Source: Odontesthes bonariensis
Taxonomy: Eukaryota > Chordata > Actinopteri > Atheriniformes > Atherinopsidae
Direction of reading: 5' to 3'
NCBI RefSeq assembly: GCF_027942865.1
Contig: NC_134509.1
Coordinates: forward strand, 30,760,197-30,824,196
Length of the DNA: 64,000 nucleotides
The notes below the pieces were generated by a model, which had not been told where the DNA came from, searched no databases, and saw only the letters and a program-made list of their open reading frames with translations. This document shows, piece after piece, positions 13,200-26,000 of the stretch. Positions within the stretch are counted from its first letter, which is position 1, and every line of letters starts with the position of its first letter. Position numbers and translations under genes: made by a program.

Positions 13200-15300
13200 A
13201 ACTTCGGTATTAGCGCCACTTACTGGTCAGCAGTTGTAAGTGTAAAAGTGTACGTTTAGTGAAGTCAAACGAGTCGTGAGATGGATAATTTCACTATATT
13301 CACCGAGTAAACTTGCTGACAAGTTAAGAAGGCAAATGTGTCTTTTTTTTTGTTTTAATCGGCAGTTTTTGTTGTCCTCATGATTGAAAAACTGAGATCA
13401 CCAAATAGAAGTGATTTCCTTTGCTTGAAAAACCTGACAAATGTCTCACTTTTATATTTGGTAAAACTGTGCTTATTCTTCACACATTAGCTAAAGTCAG
13501 AGGAGGATGATCTTTCCTTTACAGTGTTCACATTTAAAAAAAAAACGCTTACCACTGCCAGGAATGAGGCCCTCATCTTTATGCCGTCTGATCATTCTGT
13601 ACAGTGTCTCATTGTTCAACACAAAGTTTTTGCTGCTCCAGGTAAACAACAAATTAATTAAATTGTCTTGGGAAAATCATATTTCAAGAATAGGAATGAT
13701 GATGTGTGGAAATAAGATAAAAAAAAAATAGTATGCCGCTAAGCCCGTTCAGTTTTCTGTTCAGCATGTATTTCTAAACTGGGCAACTTTCCTGAGCTCT
13801 GTTCATGGCTGTAAAGAATGTATAAAACATGAAAAGAAAACAAGTCTGGAGTTTTTGTATTTTATTTCCATGTCAACTTTGGTTAACCATAATGAGTAAG
13901 TATTTTCTTGCCTCTGTGGCTGCAGAAAGTCTGGTTGATTGGAAACATCAGTCGCAAACAGAGTTGACCAGTCTGATTACGGGGGAGATGTGCATTCAGT
14001 TGCCAGAGCTAGAGAGACTCATCATTGGGAATCCTAAGTTGAGAAAGAACTTCAATCTAGAGAAATGGTGACTTGCTGTAAACAAGAACAAGACAGGACC
14101 GAAAGATGTTGGTTTAGAGTTGTTTTGGGGTTCAATTTGCACAGCACGTGTCCAAAAAAAGAAGACATGCAGAACAATATTCTTCAGATTCAAGGCTGAA
14201 TCTACATCTGCTGTAGTTTTATAATCTTTGGATACTACATGAATGCCACAACAGGCCTTTGTTTGATTGTTGCCACATATCAATAAAGTTCATGTTTGCT
14301 CTTCATCGGCTGTCTCTTGCTTACTGGTTCTTCTTTAGGGTCCTCCACCTCCAGCCGTCAGACATGACAGTATTATAATTAGTGTAATTAACTCCATTTA
14401 AACTCATATGGGGTGGGGGGGGGGGAGGGGGGGATTCTAGCAAAACAATAAAAAAAAAATTCAATATCCACAACAGTCAAAAATAGCCTGATCATTCAGA
14501 TATGTTATTGTGATGTTGTTAGAAAAAAAACAACAACAATGCACTGTTGTAAAAAAAATAATTGAAATCAAAAGGTCTACATTTATTTTATTCATCACAT
14601 CATCCCCATATCTACCCTCTGCTGATGTCACATATAGCTGTATCATTATATCAGATTGTAATATGTACCACAAAAGAAAATCTCACTGTTGATTTGATCA
14701 TAACAATCGCTCCATAGTTTCGAATGTCGTCATAAATATATCCTCCAGATACAGTGATTATTAGCGCAAATGCAAATTGTATAGGTTTAATCAAAATAAT
14801 TTTAAAGATGTGGCATGTTTAATCATGGAACAACACATGTTTCTGCAGCACTTTGCAAACGTGGACTGCAGCCAACAAAGAGTAAAGTGTGATACCGCTG
14901 CAGCAGTAAGAGTTGTGTGTGCTCACTGGAAATGAATAAAAATAATATATGAATAAGATGGAGAATAACAGTTAGAAAACTCAGAAGCGTGGTTATCTGA
15001 TGAAGCACTGGTTGGTACGTTTGTTTCCATAGAAACTGCATGTAAATGCCGAAAGCTTCAGCAACGTCTATTATTTGTTTGACATATAATATTTATGTGC
15101 CTTTTATGATGATTTACTTTGTATGTTATATCTTACACCTCTCATCCCTGTCTCTTTTTTCATCTTTGTGTCAGTTGTTCTTCTCAACAAAGATGAAAAT
15201 AGATCAAATAAAATCGTCAACATTATGATAAGAACTATTTTGACAAAATGAAGTAAAATAAATGATTAAGACACAACCCTGATTCCTCCTGTTGGCTCTG
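13200..15300. other. Non-coding stretch with a poly-G tract
   Basis: No gene recognised. There is a G-rich tract at about 14410-14433. An AATAAA at 14281-14286 follows a short unrecognised plus-strand frame (13829-14071); I could not assign it to any family. Confidence 0.45.
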
Positions 15301-15363
15301 CCCCTCCTTTTTTAGAGATCATGAGGTAGTGGTTATCAAGTAATCCAAATGGCTCCAAGCCCC

Positions 15364-15475
15364 AGTTGATGGGCTGGATGACCACTACTCCTTGATCCTT
15401 AAAAGAAAAGAGTACCTTGCCTCTGCAAAGCCACGATGTCGGACGAAGTGGAGGAATTGGGAGCTCAAGTCTTTT
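15364..15475. repeat. 112-bp direct repeat, left copy (L1 target duplication)
   Basis: Identical to 16302-16413 except one base (the C of GATGTCGG against the A of GATGTAGG). The two copies abut an L1 fragment on each side, so this is best read as its target-site duplication. Confidence 0.85.
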
Positions 15476-16301
15476 TTTTTTTTTTTTTGTAATATCTTTT
15501 TATTTTCAAAGGACATTCAAATAATACAAACATAAATTGTCTTTCTTCATATGGCTTGCAAGTCCTTTTAAAGAATTATTTTCCCACGTACCCCCCACCC
15601 CCCATTCATATTCCCACTCACCCCACCCTCTTACTCCTCCTCGTACTCCTCCTCTTACTCCTCCAAACCTGAAATTATAGGACGCCAAAGATCATCAAAG
15701 AGATAACCCTTGTCATATTTTTCCATAGTCATTTTCTCTAAGGGCAAGAAAGAGGATAATTGATCCACAAACATCTTAAAAGATGGGGGTACTTCATTCT
15801 TCCAGAATATAAGTATACATTTCTTTGCAAAATGAGTTATCAAAATGAATAATCTTCTTTTCGACTGATCCAACACCAAGGCCTTTGTATTATTGAGTAG
15901 ATATAGACTACTGGACAGTTCAAACTGTCAATCTAAAACTACTTCAGTAAATGAGTGGATTGAGCTCCAGTAATTTTTTAAGAGGCTACAATCCCAAAAC
16001 ATATGCATGAACGTCCCTTCCGCCTTACTACATCTTTGGCAAACAGCTGTGATATCTTTTGATATTTTATGCATTTTTGAAGGGGTTAGATAGGTTTTGT
16101 AGATAACTTTGAAATTACCTTCTTTGATTTTGTTACTTGTAAAGGGGAAGTGAATGTTGTTACAAATATTTAACCATGCATTATCATCAAATATTTTCCC
16201 CATGTCCTTCTCCCATATTTTCCTAACCAACACAAATGATGATGGGCTTTCTTTTATCATAAGGTTGTAAAATATACAAATTTTTCCTTTTAAGGTTTCT
16301 G
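15476..16301 (-). mobile_element. L1-type LINE, 5'-truncated
   Basis: Antisense to the window: a poly-T run at 15472-15488 is the element's poly-A tail. The reverse strand encodes the C-terminal end of an L1/Tx1-like ORF2, with YKTYLTPSKMHKISKD and CQRCSKAEGTFMHMFWDC, typical of the zinc-knuckle-like tail. The frame is interrupted near 15900. Only about 826 bp remain, the usual 5'-truncated form. Confidence 0.8.
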
Positions 16302-16413
16302 AGTTGATGGGCTGGATGACCACTACTCCTTGATCCTTAAAAGAAAAGAGTACCTTGCCTCTGCAAAGCCACGATGTAGGACGAAGTGGAGGAATTGGGA
16401 GCTCAAGTCTTTT
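16302..16413. repeat. 112-bp direct repeat, right copy
   Basis: Right partner of 15364-15475, one mismatch in 112. Confidence 0.85.
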
Positions 16414-16414
16414 A

Positions 16415-17032
16415 AATTAAGAGTAAGCATGAAACTTGAAATATTTTCCTAGGACAAAACTTCAGAAAAAGTTTGGTTACCTTTGAAATAATGAACAAAA
16501 TGTGAACAGATATAGTACCACAATGTAATCATAACTTGTTGTAAGATTTTCTTCAGAATTAAGTGTTTAGGTTTCGACAAACTTGGGGAAAAAGTACAAT
16601 TGGAGGAAGACAAATGTTCAACAGGTGTTGTGTTCGTGTTCTCCTTCTGCCGGACAAAAAGGATCAATGTCACAGCTGAATTAAGTTGTTATTACAAAAG
16701 AAGCAACGTGTATCATTTAACCAACGCAAGACATTCAAATTTTTCCACATTTGAATAAAGAATGATTGGATAAAGTTCTGTTTTTTTTTTTTTCTTGTGG
16801 TTTTTATCTAGCTGATCATGCAAAAAGAATGTTAAAAGAGGAAGGAAGTTGAGAGTATTTTTGAAATCTTGATCTCTCTTTTGCATGCGGTCTGCTGGGC
16901 AAAGTCAGCTTGTTGGGACCGCTTCCTTCTTTTCTATACATAAACCCATGAGAATGACTAGTTTTCTTAAATTGTGTGCGTTTTGTCCACACATGTACGA
17001 TTGACTCACGTAAGGAGACAAGCGGAGCAGCT
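16415..17032. other. 5' flank of the Siglec-like gene
   Basis: No gene or repeat recognised. It should contain the promoter and 5' UTR of the receptor gene; no clear core promoter motif was seen. Confidence 0.4.
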
Positions 17033-20000
17033 ATGAGTTCAACAGGTGGAACAAGAGGAGTTATTATCCTTCTTCTCACTGCAGCAGGTATGCATATCTA
17101 CTTGTATCTTGTATAGTACAGTATATCTACTAAAGTAAGACTGAAGGAAACATCTTAATTAGTTTATTCTCTGGTCAACGTGTCTTTAGATTTCACTGGA
17201 CCACTCATTCACTGTTGAAATCCTACTTTGGTGTAAAAAACCTTAATCTCTGGTATGTGTGTTTTGTAGACTCTAATATTTTTGACATATATTCTTTTAC
17301 CATTGTAAGATGTAGTTCATGTAAAGTTAATATGCAGCACAGCAATACTGCTAGCTAATTAAAATTTAAATAATGAATGTTAACAATAACAACTAAAGCT
17401 ATTGAATTTTGATGTGTGATATCAGTTCTATCTTTTTGTCATGCTGCCGTATCCTTCTACACAGTTAAAACACACAACTATGAGGATTTCAGACTCCAAA
17501 GATTTTTGACGTTTTTTGGGAGAAACGGTTCAGTTCTTATAAAAAGAAAGAAAAATCTAAGTTGGCATATGTCTGTTTCCCACCGTTGTTTCTAATGTGT
17601 TCTGTTACAGTTGTATATGGTCAACAAACCTGGGGAGTGAGTTACAAGTCTTCTGAGATCTGTGCCTTAAACGGATCAACGGTGGAAATAAACTGCACCT
17701 ATAAATTCCCAAAGAACGCTGACAGCGAAGTTGACAAGGAATTCTGGTTCATAAGAAATGATGGTGATCATTATAAGGATCTAAAACTTTGCTCAAACTA
17801 TTCAAAGCGTGTGGAGTATCACTGTGAAAACCAAGTCTGCAGCCTTAGAATTAAAAATCTAACAAAAAGCGACTCAGCTGTGTACAAATTCAGGTTCCAG
17901 ACAAAGAACCCAAATGACAAATACACTGGTGAACCAGGAGTTACTTTGTCTGTCACAGGTAAACTTTTCATTTATTATCTGTCAATTAACTTCTGAATCT
18001 CAGTGGCTGTTCTGACTGCATCTGTCTGTTTTATCTTTATGCAGACACTAAAATTCCAAACTAATATTTCTCTTCTTTGATATTACAGATCTCAAGGTGA
18101 AGGAAATAATATCTGTCATTAGCAGGAAACAGAACTTTAAAATGCTAGAGTGCCATACCAGTTGTGATTTACCCAAGGTCGTATCCTACGTTTGGTTCAG
18201 AGATGGAGAAGAAGTTAGTCGACAAATATCTAAATATTATACAGTTGACATTCATGAAGAAAAGACAATTTCCTGCAGTGTAACAGGACATGAAAACATC
18301 CGCTCTCCTAAACTGTGTGAGTTTACATCTTAATACTCTACAACTCAATCTGTACGGTAACTTTGTGTGCATGCCTTGACTAAACATAAAGTTCAATATC
18401 AGACTTATATTTTGTGGCTCCTTCAGACCTGCATGGTTCAGTGTTTGTAATGAGCTTCATAAATAGTTATCCTATTGTCCTTTTGTATCCTATCCTATTT
18501 TATTTGAGTGAAGACAAACCATTTCCACCAGTTTTGAAGTAATAGTGCAAAATATGATGATAGCTGGTTTCTGTTGTTCTCTGTGTTTCAGCGGTAAAGG
18601 TCAACCGGGGAGTGACTGACTCTTCATTTGAGGTCTGTGCCGTCAAAGGATCGACACTGAAAATAAGCTGCAACTACACGTACGGACCCACAACAACTTC
18701 TCATCAGAACAGATTTTGCTCTACAGCTATGGAGAATGATCAACGTGTCGATGAGAAAAACACCCTCAGAGACCGAACTGAGTATCACTGTGATGCCAGT
18801 GTCTGCACTCTGTCAATCTCAAACCTCAGAAACAATGATTCAGATGAGTATGAGTTCAAATTGACTTCAAACCATGAAAACGCAGAACATATATCTTCAG
18901 TTGGAGTCACTTTGTCTGTCACAGGTAATATTTACAATATCAATTCAGCTATAGTTTCAATATGTTGCAAACAATCTGAATGGGTGTCTTTTTGACAGTT
19001 CAATCAAAAATATGGTATAACAATTTCTGTCGGTCATACACAGATCCACATCTCCAGGTTAATGTGAGGAGATTAGACAGCCAGTTTAGAGATCTGGTAT
19101 GTCAAAGCAGCTGTCAGCTGCCTGATCGTGTTTCCTATAGCTGGTACAAGAATGGACAGCCAGTTGAAGAGAAACAAAAAGTTCTTCGGAAAATAGTTGA
19201 TCCTGCAGACAGTTATCAGTGTTCTGTAGAAGGATATGAGCACCGATCCACTGCTGTGTGTGAGTTTAATTTCCTTTGTCTAACCAGAATAATGAAATCT
19301 GATCTGACATATTTTCAGTTTTGTTTGATATATAAATTAAACTAATTATTAAAGATAAAGTGGACTCAGTTTTATGGTCCTGGAAGGATTTTTTTCAACA
19401 AATAGACAGGTTGTATTAAAATCACACTCTTATTTGGAGGCTAAGTTATGGTTATGTCTCATCCAGATGCTCCAAGGCTTCCCTCTGTCTCAGCGAGTCC
19501 CACCGGTGGGATAGTGGAGGGTACATCCGTGAGTCTGAACTGCAGCAGTGATGCTAACCCAGCAGCAAACTATTCCTGGATCAAGATGAATGGAGGTCAA
19601 AGCTCTCTTCTACTAAGTAGAGAACCATATCTTTTCTTCAGCTCCATCAAATCCACCGACTCTGGAGATTATCATTGTACAGCTGAAAGTGATCTTGGGA
19701 GGAATACTGCACGCACATTTATTGATGTGCAATGTAAGTCAAATATGCCTCAGAAACTATAAAATACCTAGAAAATTCAGGTTGTTTGATCATTGTTGTA
19801 CTAAAATTCTACTGATCTACATGTCATGTTTAGTTACGATTCATAATGTGTGATAAACTGCATTAGTGATTTTGAAGTTTGAACCATTTTATTGGATAAA
19901 TCTTTCTCTGTGCATTCTGCCTCAGGTTTATAGACGTTTAATGAACAGAACATTAGCAACAGATCCTTTGGGCCCTGTGGAGTGGGGTCTTTGTGGATTA

Positions 20001-23000
20001 GGGCTTTCTTCTCACAGATCTTGTGACAGAAACAATCAGCGGTGAAAATAAGTTCCAAAACTTCTATAAAGAAGACGAAGCTAAAATGAATGTGGATTTG
20101 TTTTGGGTTTTTTTATTTTTCTTTTTTGAATAAGCACGTTAGTTATATCTAATATTGAAAATCTAAAATCTTTAACATAATGAGTCGACTCTTAAAAATA
20201 AATATACTGGAGTACAAAGTGCACTACTTTCCCTAAAATATAGCAGAATAGAAATAGGCCTGTAAACCAGAGTTAGAAACAAGTTTCCATATATTTAAGC
20301 TGGATAAACCAGACTAGAAGTCTACCTCAAATAGCTACCTTCAGCTCATTTCTCAGTCTCCGTTTTCTCGTCGTCCTCATCAAGTGGTGGCGATTTTATG
20401 TTTATCAGTGCTGAACTACATGTGTGACACAATTACTAAATCTGCATTCAGTCTGCTCCTGTCACAAACAGCTTGATAACATGTGGGAGGAGCACACAGG
20501 GTTGTGACAGATTCTGCCATACAGGAGGACAAAAATATTTAATTTGTGATGGTGAAAATAGCAAAGAAATAATTCCAACGACACCTAAATAACCATTTCC
20601 ATTTCAGCAACAAGCCTAAAAAATGTTTCAATATCTGCTATTGATTTAGTTGCAGGTCAGGAACATGGGTAAATGAATGGATGTGTGGATAACCTCTACA
20701 TTTCCATTTGTAGATGTCCTTTTTTGGGTTTCCTTATGATGTCGTCATGTCAACAAGTTGTTTCTATCATGTATGCTGATGTGAATGAATATGTTCACAC
20801 TGTTTTTTCAGATGCTCCAAGGCTTCCCTCTGTGTCAGTGAATCCCACTGATGTGATAGTGGAGGGTACATCCATGAGTCTGAACTGCAGCAGTGATGCT
20901 AACCCAGCAGCGAACTATTCCTGGATCAAGAAGAAAGAAGGTCAAAGCTCTCTTCTACTAAGTAGAGAACCATACCTTTTCTTCAGCTCCATCAAATCCA
21001 CCGACTCTGGAGATTATCATTGTACAGCTGAAAGTGATCTTGGGAGGAATACTGCAAGCAAATTTATTAAAGTGCAATGTAAGTCAAATATGCCTCAGAA
21101 ACTATAAAATACCTAGATCTGTCATGTTGATCATTGTTGTCTTAAAATTCTACCGATTCTACATTTCATGTTTAGTTACGATTCATGTGTGATTATACTG
21201 CATTAGTGATTTTGGAGTTTGAACCATTTTATTGGATAACAATCTTTCTCTGCGTCTTCTGCCTCAGGTTTATAGAAGTACAATGAAAAGAACATCTTGG
21301 TGGATTAGTCTTTCTTTTCACAGATCTTGTGACAGAAACAATCAACCAGCTCGATGAAAACAAGTTCCAAAACTTCTATAAAAAGAAAGCTCAGGATTTT
21401 TTTTTCTTTTTTGAACAAGCACACATTTTAGTTAAATCTAATATAGAAAATCCAAAGTCTTTAATATAATGAGTCAACTCCTGGAGTACAAAGTGCACTA
21501 CTTTCCCTAAAATATAGCAGAATAGAAATAGGCCTGCAAACCAGAATTAGAAAGTTTCCATATACAGTCCATAAATACTTGGACAGAGACGACTTTTTTC
21601 TATTTTTGGTTCTGTATATTACCACAATGAACTTTAAATGAAACAGCTCAGATGCAGTTGATGTGCAGACTTCCAGCTTTAACTCAGTGGGTTGAACAAA
21701 AAGATTGCATAAAAATGTGAGGAACTAAAGCATTTTGTAACACAATCCTTTCATTTCAGGGGCTCAAAAGTAATCGGACAAATTAAATAAATGAAAATAA
21801 AAGTTCATTTCTAATACTTGGTTAAAAACCTTTTGCTGGCCATGACAGCCTGAAGTCTTGAACTCATGGACATCACCAGATGCTCGATTTCCTCCTTTTT
21901 AATGCTCTGCCAGGCCTTTATTGCAGCGGCTTTCACTTGCTGTTTGTGGGCCTTTCTGTCTGAAGTTTAGTCTTCAACAAGTGAAATGCATGTTCAATTG
22001 GGTTGAGAATGGGTGACTGATATGGCCATTCAAGATTATTCCACTTCTTTGCTTTAAGAAACCTCTGGGCAGTGTTTCATAATACAGATTCATCTCAATC
22101 AATTTGACTGCATTTAGCTGGATTTGAGCAGACAGCATGTCTCTGAACATCTCAGATTTCATTCAGCTGCTTCTGTCCTGTGTCATATCATCAATAAACT
22201 CTAGTGTCCCTGCGCTACTGGGAGCCATGTATGCCCGAGCCATCACACTGCTTCCGCTGTGTTTTACAGATGATATGGTTATGCTTTGGATCATGAGCTG
22301 TTCCATGCCTTCTCCATACTTTCTTCTTGCCATCATTCTAGTAGAGGTTGATCTTGGTTTCATGTGCCCAAAGAATGTTTTTTCAAAACTATGCTGGCTT
22401 TTTTTTTTTTTTTTTTTAGCAAAGTCTAATCTAGCCTTTCTATTCTTGAGGCTTATGGGTGGCTTGGACTTTGCAGTGAACCCTCTGTATTTACTCTTTA
22501 TGATAGACTTGGATATTGATACGCCTACCTCCTGGAGAGTGTTGTTCACTTGGTTGGCTGTTGTGAAGGGGTTCGTCTTCACCATGGAAATGATTCTGCA
22601 ATCATCCACCTTTAGCCGCTTTCGGATTGTAGGAACCTTTGGCAGTTCTAATAACCTTTTAATCCGCGGGGCCGTTTTCTCCCGTGTTCGGACATACAGG
22701 AACTCGGGGCTATCTCCCTCAGTTCCTATAACTATTTAGCTCCTTCTCCGAGGTCGGGTCTTTTCATGGTTCTATAGAACACATCTGACGTAGGTGTTTG
22801 GTGGTCGGTAGCTACGCCCCATGTCCTGCTATCACGGCTGAAATGTTTCCTCATAGGACACAGACACAACCGGCGGGTGTTTAATAAGTTAAACTTACAC
22901 GTTGTCTCCTTTGTCTGCGGCGCTCTGCTCTCCTTTCTTCCTTCATGAAATGAAAAAGTATCTCCTGACTCTCTCTGTGAGCTCTTCCAGCCTCGATATT

Positions 23001-26000
23001 AGACGCCTGATGTGATCGTCCATGATTAATATCACCATCATGCAGACCATGAACACGGTGGCCTCCCCGCTCTCCATATTAGCTTCTTTGTTGTGTTTTT
23101 CTTCTCTCCTTACTTTTACCGGGTTTTGCTTTGTTTTGTTTTGTTGTTGAATGTGGCGCTAAACGGCTAACGGCTAACACGTCACGCAGACGGCTGCGTG
23201 CGGCGCATCAGTCCCGACCTGGTCCCGACTCGTGTGCGAATGCAGACTGAAACAGTTCCGCTGGGGAAGGACAGTTATCGGAACGAAATTCGAGTAGGAC
23301 AGTTCTGATAACTGCGTTCTTAGATCGGCTCTGTCCGAAAGCGGCTATTGTTGTCTTCCGTGGACATCCAGGTCTTTTTGCGTTGCTGAGTTGACCTGTG
23401 CCTTCTCTCTTTCTCAGGATGTACCAAACTGTAGATTTTGTCACTCCTAATATTGTACCAATTTCTCAGATGTTTTTTTTTCTGTTTTCGCATCTTAGGA
23501 ATGGTTTGTTTTTCAACTGCATGGAGCACTCCTTTGACCGCATGTTGTCTGTTCACAGCAAAATCTTCCAAATGCAAGCACCACACCTCAAATCAACTCC
23601 AGGCCTTTTATCTGCTTGATTGATAATGATATAATGACAGAATTACCCACACCTGCCTATTACTTTTGGTCCCTTTAAAAAGAGGGTGGCACATGTTAAG
23701 GAGCTGAAAGTCCTAAACCCTTCATCCAATTTGAATTTGGATACCCTCAAATTAAAGCAGGGAGTCTACACATTATGTCCATTATATAACTATAATTGGA
23801 ATATGTTTCAGTAAACAGGGAAAGAAAATAAAACTGGTCTCAGTCTGTCTACATATTATCAGATGTGTCTTTATCATGCATGCTGATGTGAATGAATATG
23901 TTCATACTATTTTTTCAGATGCTCCAAGGCTTCCCACTCTGTCAGTGAATCCCACTGGTGTGATAGTGGAGGGTACATCCGTGCGTCTCACCTGCAGCAG
24001 TGATGCTGAGCCACCAGCTAGTTACAACTGGTACAAGAAGAAAAATAGCTTGCTACAAGCTTCAGGACGGAACTTCATCATCACCAACACAAAACCTGAC
24101 CACAGTGGACATTATTACTGTGAAGCCCGGAACAGAAGGGGCCATCATAACTCCAGTATACATCTGACTATTGTGGCAGGTAAAGTTCTTACTTCCTGAC
24201 TGCTTGTGTATTATATGAAGCACATTATTTTATAAAAGCAACAATGGCTAGTTTGCTCAGACTAATTCAATTTTGAAATATAAAAAGGTGGCCACTGTCC
24301 TGTGGTGAAATCATAGAACATGGTGAGTCACAAAGACATCAGACGGGATTAAAAAAAGACAAGAAATAAGGCAGAAAAGTTTTAAACAGACTCACAGAGA
24401 AGCCAAACTTATATGGAGAAGTGAAACAGCAGCTGTATCATCAGTGTGTTATGAAGATCTATCAGGGACTTCCTGTTGTACCTTTGATCTACCGTAATTC
24501 CTGTGGTTGAGCACACACATAATTAGACAGGAAACTTAGATTTGTTTGACAAGTTTACCTTCAAAAAATATATTTTTGCAGGGCCATTCTGGGATCATTG
24601 TGGCAAAATCTAAAATATGTTTTTATGTTATCTCAGTTTCTCCACAGGCAGGGAAAATAGCAATAATTGGAATAGCATCTGTCATTTTCCCGGCTATCAT
24701 ACTCTCTATCTTCCTGCTGTTAAGGTGAGTATATCAATCATGCATTAAATTCCCAACAATCAAATATTCAAATTCAGTTTGGTAACAGTCATTAATTCTA
24801 CTAAACTAGAAAAAAGAGACCAAAAGGATCAATACCTGAATCTGGAGAAAGACCAGACAACAGTGGACAGGTGAGGCGGGAGGATTCTGTGATTGAGAGA
24901 CCTTCTTCTAAACTGACTTATGTGAATGTTCTCTTTCTAAAATCCATCTTCTCTCCTGAATTGACCAATGTTTGTATTAACTTACCTGTTTTGTATGATA
25001 TATAATTACAGATGTGATAATTAAACACATCTGTAGTATTACTCCAGTATTACTTGAGAGGCTGCTGCTTTAGCCTTTTTCTGATGGTGTTGGTGAGATG
25101 TTGTGGTTTTGCATTGAAACTGAAGACCTTCCCCCCACAGCAGCAGCACCAATGAACCTTGAAATATCCGGTGCCAAAATTATACGAGTTAGATTCAAAA
25201 TCTCTGAATTTACCTTCATAACTGTTCCCTGAAAACATTTTCTGTACCTTCCCAACTGTATGGAGATCCTGCAGCACAGTAAGAAAACAAAGTAACATTA
25301 CATACTGAAAAAGACTATAACATTGTGTCTGTACATGAGGACATTCCTATGGGGAAGACACCTGGGCAATATTGTGAAGGCTACTTCCACTATAAGTAGG
25401 GCAGGACAGTATATTAATCAGTAATCACTAAGATGTCCCAATCACATCTCTACTAACCTCCTGTAGTATATATAAATTTGTATACATACACATATATGTA
25501 TGTCTCTGCAGTGTCAACGTATTCACCAAGAGAGGCAGGACAATCCCCCTGAAGATATTCACTATGCCAGTGTGCGCTTCTTGAGAAACCAGACAGATCC
25601 TATCTACTGCAACATCAGACTGGCTGGAGCCCGCAAACCTAATGAGGAAGATTATGAGAGTGTAGAGTACGCTACTGTCAACTTTACTAATATGAGTTCT
25701 GACCCAAGGTAAGCAGCTCTTTTTATGGAGCATTAGACTCCTTAAACCTTGAAACGATATACATTTAAAATCATAAAAGGGGACATATCATGCCCTATCT
25801 TTACAAGATGACATACTTTTCTGAGGTGTAAATTAAATGCCTGTGAACTACTTTTATCACAATACCACAGAGAGAAAGCACCATAGCACCCTTCTTAACC
25901 CTGTCAAAACAGCCCTGTTCAGAGCAGCTGGTTTTCATGCTTCTTTTGAAGTTGTTGGTAGAGCTTTGCACTGCAAATGTCCATTTGCAAACTACTAACC

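Noticed and set aside
13829-14071. 80-codon plus-strand frame followed by AATAAA
   Set aside because: No recognisable family, no promoter or splice support; left as unassigned non-coding sequence.
15436-15475. Possible start codon MSDEVEELGAQVF within the 112-bp repeat
   Set aside because: The frame stops within a few codons in the pre-insertion sequence, and the other copy has a stop right after the ATG.
22163-22609. Minus-strand frame of 148 codons as a host gene
   Set aside because: Sequence and flanks identify it as a Tc1 transposase remnant inside a receptor intron.
25050-25298. Extra exon in the intron before the ITIM exon
   Set aside because: Open on the minus strand only, no family resemblance, and the receptor frame joins correctly without it.
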